A stretch of 64,000 bases of DNA, taken from assembly GCF_039555335.1 (NCBI RefSeq), contig NC_092640.1, forward strand, positions 44,988,099 through 45,052,098. Direction: 5' to 3'. Each line of letters starts with the position of its first letter. Position 1 is the first letter of the stretch. The notes beneath the pieces are model-generated. The model was given only the letters and a program-made list of their open reading frames with translations, ran no database searches and was not told where the DNA came from. This document shows positions 53,201 through 59,200 of the stretch, in pieces. The stretch is from Amphiura filiformis. Lineage: Eukaryota; Echinodermata; Ophiuroidea; Amphilepidida; Amphiuridae. The translations under genes and the position numbers were made by a program.

Positions 53201-56200
53201 AAGATGTCTCATATTTTGTAGCCATCCAGTAGTTTGTTAGGGTTACCTTCCTTAAACCTCTCCCCACAGATGTTGACTGCAAATGTTAATTTTCCATTTT
53301 TTCTTTAAACATTCAAAAATGTTGTCAATATTTGGAATGAGCATGAAAATTGCATTAAAATGAATACAAACAAGCCCACTATTGGTTCAGTGGTTCTTGA
53401 GATAGTTCTTGACATTTTGAGAAAACTTTTTGACACCCACAACTGTATGGAGCTTATATTATGGTTGGCTGTCTGTCTGTCTGTCTGTTTCAGAGCAAAT
53501 CATTAATCCACTCTGCAGCTTCAGGTCAATAACTGCCAATCTTCATTATTATGTTTCTAGAATCTTGCATCCTATACCTTTGTTCATAATATTGCTGTCC
53601 GATTAAGTCACCGCTCGGGCAGTAGTTGGATTTGCATATAAGGCTATTTATTCTGAAAATATAATAATGCTAAAACTGGATGGAATTTTAACATGATACA
53701 TGAATTTAGTATTCTTGTTTGAGTTTTCAAAATATATCGTGCTTGACTTTGTCATCCGTCCAATTTTAAATCAAACTTGGAATGGTGACAGGGTATGGTT
53801 GATGTTGATCTCATACAGATCGGACGTACTTTTGCTCCGCTCTGGCAAAAACCACTTGTTTTCCCTTTTAGTTTTCCATATGCCTATCCAATCAGTCAAT
53901 TACCATCACTGGTAAACTTGCTTTGGTAACTACGGACTACTGACCCAAGTTTGGATCTTTGGAGCATCAAATTTGTGCTTTTTGGACTTGTTTCTACCAC
54001 CAAGTGCAGCAGCTGTAATCATACTGCCGAATTCGGAACCCTTTTTCCCGCGGCTCTCAGCCTGCCCATTGTTCTACATTGTCTCCATAGCCTTCTTTAC
54101 CCAGCACCAGATGATGAACTGTATGTATGAAACTTTATTTTGTTATATCAACTAATGCCACCATGATGCCATTGCATAGTACGCTGACATTCTACATACT
54201 ATTTTTATGCGTTCTGAGAGTAACTTCTCTTAGTGATGTCTACACCAGTACCTCTCAGCCACGCCCACCTTCTGATTGTCTCAATACCCCACCATCACCC
54301 AACTTTGTTACATATTGGATTGAAGTGATGGGTCTAAAATTTGATGACCCTTCATCTACACTTTCTTCAGTGATCATCGAGGATAAGAACTGTACTCCAT
54401 GCATTTACTGTACTTTTAAGCTCCAACCCCTGAAACCAACATTCAAACGCAAAAGCAACTCCACTCGCTTTTTGATGTTATTGTTACTTGCGGGGGATAC
54501 CGAAGTCAACCCAGGTCCCCGTCCCATAAAGTACCCGTGTCTGGTATGCAAAAAACCGGCTAAATGGGGCCAGCATTGCCTTCAATGCGAAGAGTGTGAG
54601 GGCTGGTTTCACACAGACTGCATGGGTATGCCATTGGATACATATCAGTCCTATGCCCAGAGCAGTGTCACTTGGTTTTGCTCTGATTGTGGCCAGCCAA
54701 ATAATAGCAACTTGCCTTCCATTTTCGATATTTCGCCCAATCTCCTATCCAACTCCTTCAGCCAGCTTGAGGACACTTTGCTAACTGATGAAGAAATAGG
54801 TGAACCTATCGCTGCATCATCACCGACAGGAACCAACAATCCTAGTCGGAGGGTTCCTCCAGTTCAGCGCAGTCACAAACTGAAAGCTGTCGTTGTTAAT
54901 TGTGATGGCTTGTACAACAAAATTCCACTGCTTGAAACAATCATCCAGGAACAGAAACCTGACATAATTGTCGGGACTGAGTCGCACCTGAAAAGTCATA
55001 TGTTTACGGCCGAAATTACCCCTCCTGGCTTTACAACCTACAGGAAAGACCGGCTCACTAGTAGAAAAGGTGGAATCTTTATCATGACCCGTGATAGCCT
55101 CATTGCTACTGAATGTAATGTAACTGTTACCGATGCCGAACTCATGTTTATTGAAATCCATATTCAGGGTCACAAGCCTTTAATTATTGGCTCCTTTTAT
55201 CGACCCCCGATGTCTGCTCCATCCAACCTGAACCAACTTGCTGACAGCATCGGAGAGATCCATCAGAAATATAAAAATGCTGTCCTGGTAATTGCGGGAG
55301 ATTTCAACTTAGCCGACATAGATTGGCCTGAGAGAGTGGTCAAGCCGTATGCAAATGAGTCATCAAAATGTGCTTTATTGCTTGACATTTGTAATGACAA
55401 TTTTCTGGACCAGATGAACCACGAACCTACAAGAATATCAGGTGCAACTAAAAACATTCTTGATTTGGTTTTGACTTCACACCCAAATTTCATTGAAAAC
55501 TGCAAAGTGAGTGGCGGTTTAAGTGACCACCTTATGGTATGCTTTTCTCTAAATTTCAAGCCTAAGATCAGCAAGAAACAGCCTAGGAAGATTTTCATGT
55601 ATGGCAGAGGTGACATGACCAGTCTACGTTCTGATTTGAATGCTTTTCAGAGTGCATTCTTTTCTGCCAACCCTGATCAACAAACCGTCCAAGAAGACTG
55701 GGACTTGTTTAAATCGAAAGTCACTGGTTTAATGGATAGACACATACCATCTAAAATGTCTAGACCCAACTCATCAAAACCTTGGATAACTAGAGACATA
55801 AGGCGGCAATCTAAGAAGAAGCAGAAACTGTATAACAAAGCTAAAACCACCGGTAAAGCTTCAGACTGGTCTGAATTCCACCAATACCAGAAACAGCTGC
55901 AGAAGAGTTGTAGGAAAAACTACTGGGAATTCCAGAACAGCATGTTCAGTGACCCTGATGATAAGTCGCATAAGTCTTTCTGGAAATTCATTAACTCCAA
56001 AAACAAGAACCTGCTAATATTACATCTTTAAAAGCTGGAAATAGGGTCATCTTTGACAGTAAGAGCAAAGCATCGGCTTTCAACACGCAGTTCAGTTCTG
56101 TATTCACCAGTGAAGACACCACCAACATTCCCGACCTTGGCGAATCATCTCTTCCTACGATGAAGCACATTACTGTTACTTGTGATGGAGTAGTAAAACT

Positions 56201-59200
56201 TCTGACATCTCTCAATGTTACGAAAGCTACTGGGCCTGACACCCTTCCAGCCAGACTGTTGAAAGAATTTGCCACAGAAATTGCACCCATTCTCACCTAT
56301 ATCTTCCAAAAGTCCCTGGACACCGGCTTTGTTCCATCTGACTGGCGAGTTGCTAATATTTCACCGATCTTCAAGAAGGAGACAGAAGCACACCGTCAAA
56401 TTACCGCCAGTGTCCATCACATCTATTTGCTGCAAACTCCTAGAGCACATTATTTTTAGTAACATCATGGACCACTACAATAAGCACAACATTCTTACCG
56501 AAGTTCAGCACGGTTTTCGTTCAGGCCGCTCTTGCGAGACACAGTTGATACTTACAGCCGAAGACCTAGCCAGATCCATTGATGACCGCGAGCAGGTAGA
56601 CGCAATAGTCTTAGATTTCTCCAAGGCCTTCGACAGAGTGCCCCACCAAACATTAACATGGCATAAGAGGACCCCTACTCCAGTGGACAGATCACTTCCT
56701 GACTCAACGCCAGCAACGAGTAGTCATCGACGGCCAAGCCTCTGACTGGGAACGTGTTACATCAGGAGTTCCCCAGGGACCGGTGCTAGGTCCCCTCCTC
56801 TTTCTCACATTTATCAACGACATTCCTAATGGCATCACATCAAAGTTGAGACTGTTTGCCGATGATTGCCTTCTGTATCAGTCAATTTCCTCCATCGATG
56901 ACAGCACCAAACTGCAACAGGATCTGAACCTCCTCCATCAATGGTCAGCTAACTGGCAAATGCAGTTTAATACAGATAAATGCCATCTGATAAGGTTTAC
57001 ACGCAGACAGAAGGTTATTGATGCCCACTACCATCTTGGAGGCAGCCAACTCTCTTCTGTCAACGAATATCCCTATCTTGGTCTATCATTTTCCACCGAT
57101 ATGTCCTGGCAGAAACACATTGGTAAAATCACCACCAAAGCCAACAGGATGTTAGGCCTCTTGCGGCCGAACCTAAGGAGCTGTCCTGTGAGGATCCGTG
57201 AGCAGGCATACATCAGTCTTGTCAGACCTCATTTGGAATACTGCAGCACAATCTGGAGCCCTCACAGTAAAAAAAAGATATCACCAAAGTGGAAAGCATC
57301 CAACGCCAAGCTGCCAGGTTCGTCCTGCAAAGATACCAGCGTAGAGACAGCGTGACCTCCATGTTACAAGAACTTCAGTGGAAATCCCTGGAATGGAGGA
57401 GACATGCTGCCAGCTTGGCCATGCTGTACAAAATCCAACACAACATGGTTGCCATCAATGCATCCGACTACCTCGCACCAATGATCACCAGCAGCACCAG
57501 AAACTATCACCCAAGCAAGCTAAAGAAAATCACCAGCCGCACTCAGCTCTATGGGAACTCATTCTTCCCGAGGACAGTTTGCCTATGGAACTCCCTCCCA
57601 GTTGTGGTACTAACTGCACCAACCCTGGAAGTCTTCAGGGAGGAGTTTCATCCAGCCTGTAATCATGCTGCTTGGTTTTTACTCGCACTTCATCCAGTTC
57701 ATCGCACCATTTGAGTTTTCCAGTTGTCTTCAACTCCAGCACCCTCAATTTTCAAGTTTTTTGTTGGCTGCACCTGTATGTCTAGTCTGCACGTGATCAA
57801 CATTTCTGCACCCTTGGCATGACGTCCGGAAAGGATCCTGCTGAGTATCGACGTAAACGTAAACGTAAACGTATGGTGGCCTGATGTGCTGTATAGTTTT
57901 GTGTCATTTTTTGCATATTTCTGAATATTAATTACCTTATTTGCACATTTTGCCTTAAATGCCATTACTCCACTCTGAAGCTTACATGCAATTACCAATG
58001 AACTTCTAACTTGGTAGGGTGATAGAGTATGATCACGTCTTGTGTTGTATATTTTTTGTTGTGGTATTTGCACTTCATTTGCATATTATTATTTGTATTG
58101 ACTAACATTTGTTGTGGGTCAGGCTGTATTAATTACGAACTACATAATTCTAGTTATGTTGAAGCCTATGGCCAGCACTAGCCTTTTTATGCCGTTTACA
58201 GATGACAGTTGCCAAGGCATTGGGGGTTGATGCTAATAAGATCAATGTGAAATCCAAGCGTGCTGGTGGAAGTTTTGGAGGGAAAGCTAACCAGTGTAAC
58301 TATGTAGCCGTCTGCGCATTGGCAGCACAAAAGTAAGGCCTTACACTAAAGTTATAATGTACACCAGTATTGTAACATGCAACATAATCTGAACATGGCA
58401 AAACCTATTTCCTGTTTGATATTTTAAGACGTAGGCCTACCGGTATAAAAGTAAGCTTTAAGGGATTGTTTCAAAACTCAATCACTGGTCAACAGCTGGC
58501 AGCATGGCAGATCCTTTGGTTGAACCATGTCCTATTGTTCAAAATAATAGAAAACAAGGGCAGTTGCTGGTGCCATCTATGAAATCCTAGAGTTAAACCA
58601 ATGATACAACTGGACAAATGATATTATATAACAACAAGCTATTTAGTTTATTCACGGTCAGAATGCATCGTGTGTGCTCCGGTAGGTAAGTAAGTGGTGT
58701 TGCCAGTGCATTGCATTATCAGATGTTATTCTAATGTTGCCGCATTGATTAGCAGTGTACTAATTTTAGGATATCACACCATCAGGCAGTGACGTAGCCA
58801 GGGATGCACAATACAAGGGGCTGGGAATTTGAAAAGTAAAATCGGGCCTGGGCTGGCCAGCTCAATTATATCTACCCGGCAGAAATAGGACCAAACCAAT
58901 ATTGCAGCTCTTTTTGACCTGTTTTGCACCAAAATTCAATTTGATTATGTGCTAAAATATTATAAATAAATTGTCAAATAGACCGGTATATGTGATATAC
59001 CTGACGAATTGTATCAGCAGAAAAAACACAAATTACATATAATTAATAATATTGTTCTCAAATTGAGTACTGTAAAGTGGAAATTTTCACACACATTTAT
59101 TTTTGCACTTTTCATTTTCCAAGCTGCTACCGCAAAAAGAACAACAGTCAAAATTTTATATGTTCTCTTTGTGTGTGGGTCAATGTAAGGAAACCTAGAA

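Larger units (their letters stand above)
54127..57873 (+). mobile_element. CR1-like LINE with 2A motif, PHD finger, endonuclease and RT; inactivated
   Basis: A non-LTR retrotransposon in intron 20, in the sense orientation of the host gene. In order: a hydrophobic N-terminal region, a 2A-like motif, a PHD-type zinc finger, an apurinic-type endonuclease, and a reverse transcriptase with F-A-D-D at about 56855-56866. The conserved C-terminal L-V-R-P-H-L-E-Y and [10 protein letters not shown] motifs follow. The frame is broken near 56020, 56380 (two single-base changes close together), 56660 and 57285. The 3' end is probably the short (ACGTAA)n repeat at 57851-57873. No target duplication was identified. 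Confidence 0.85.
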
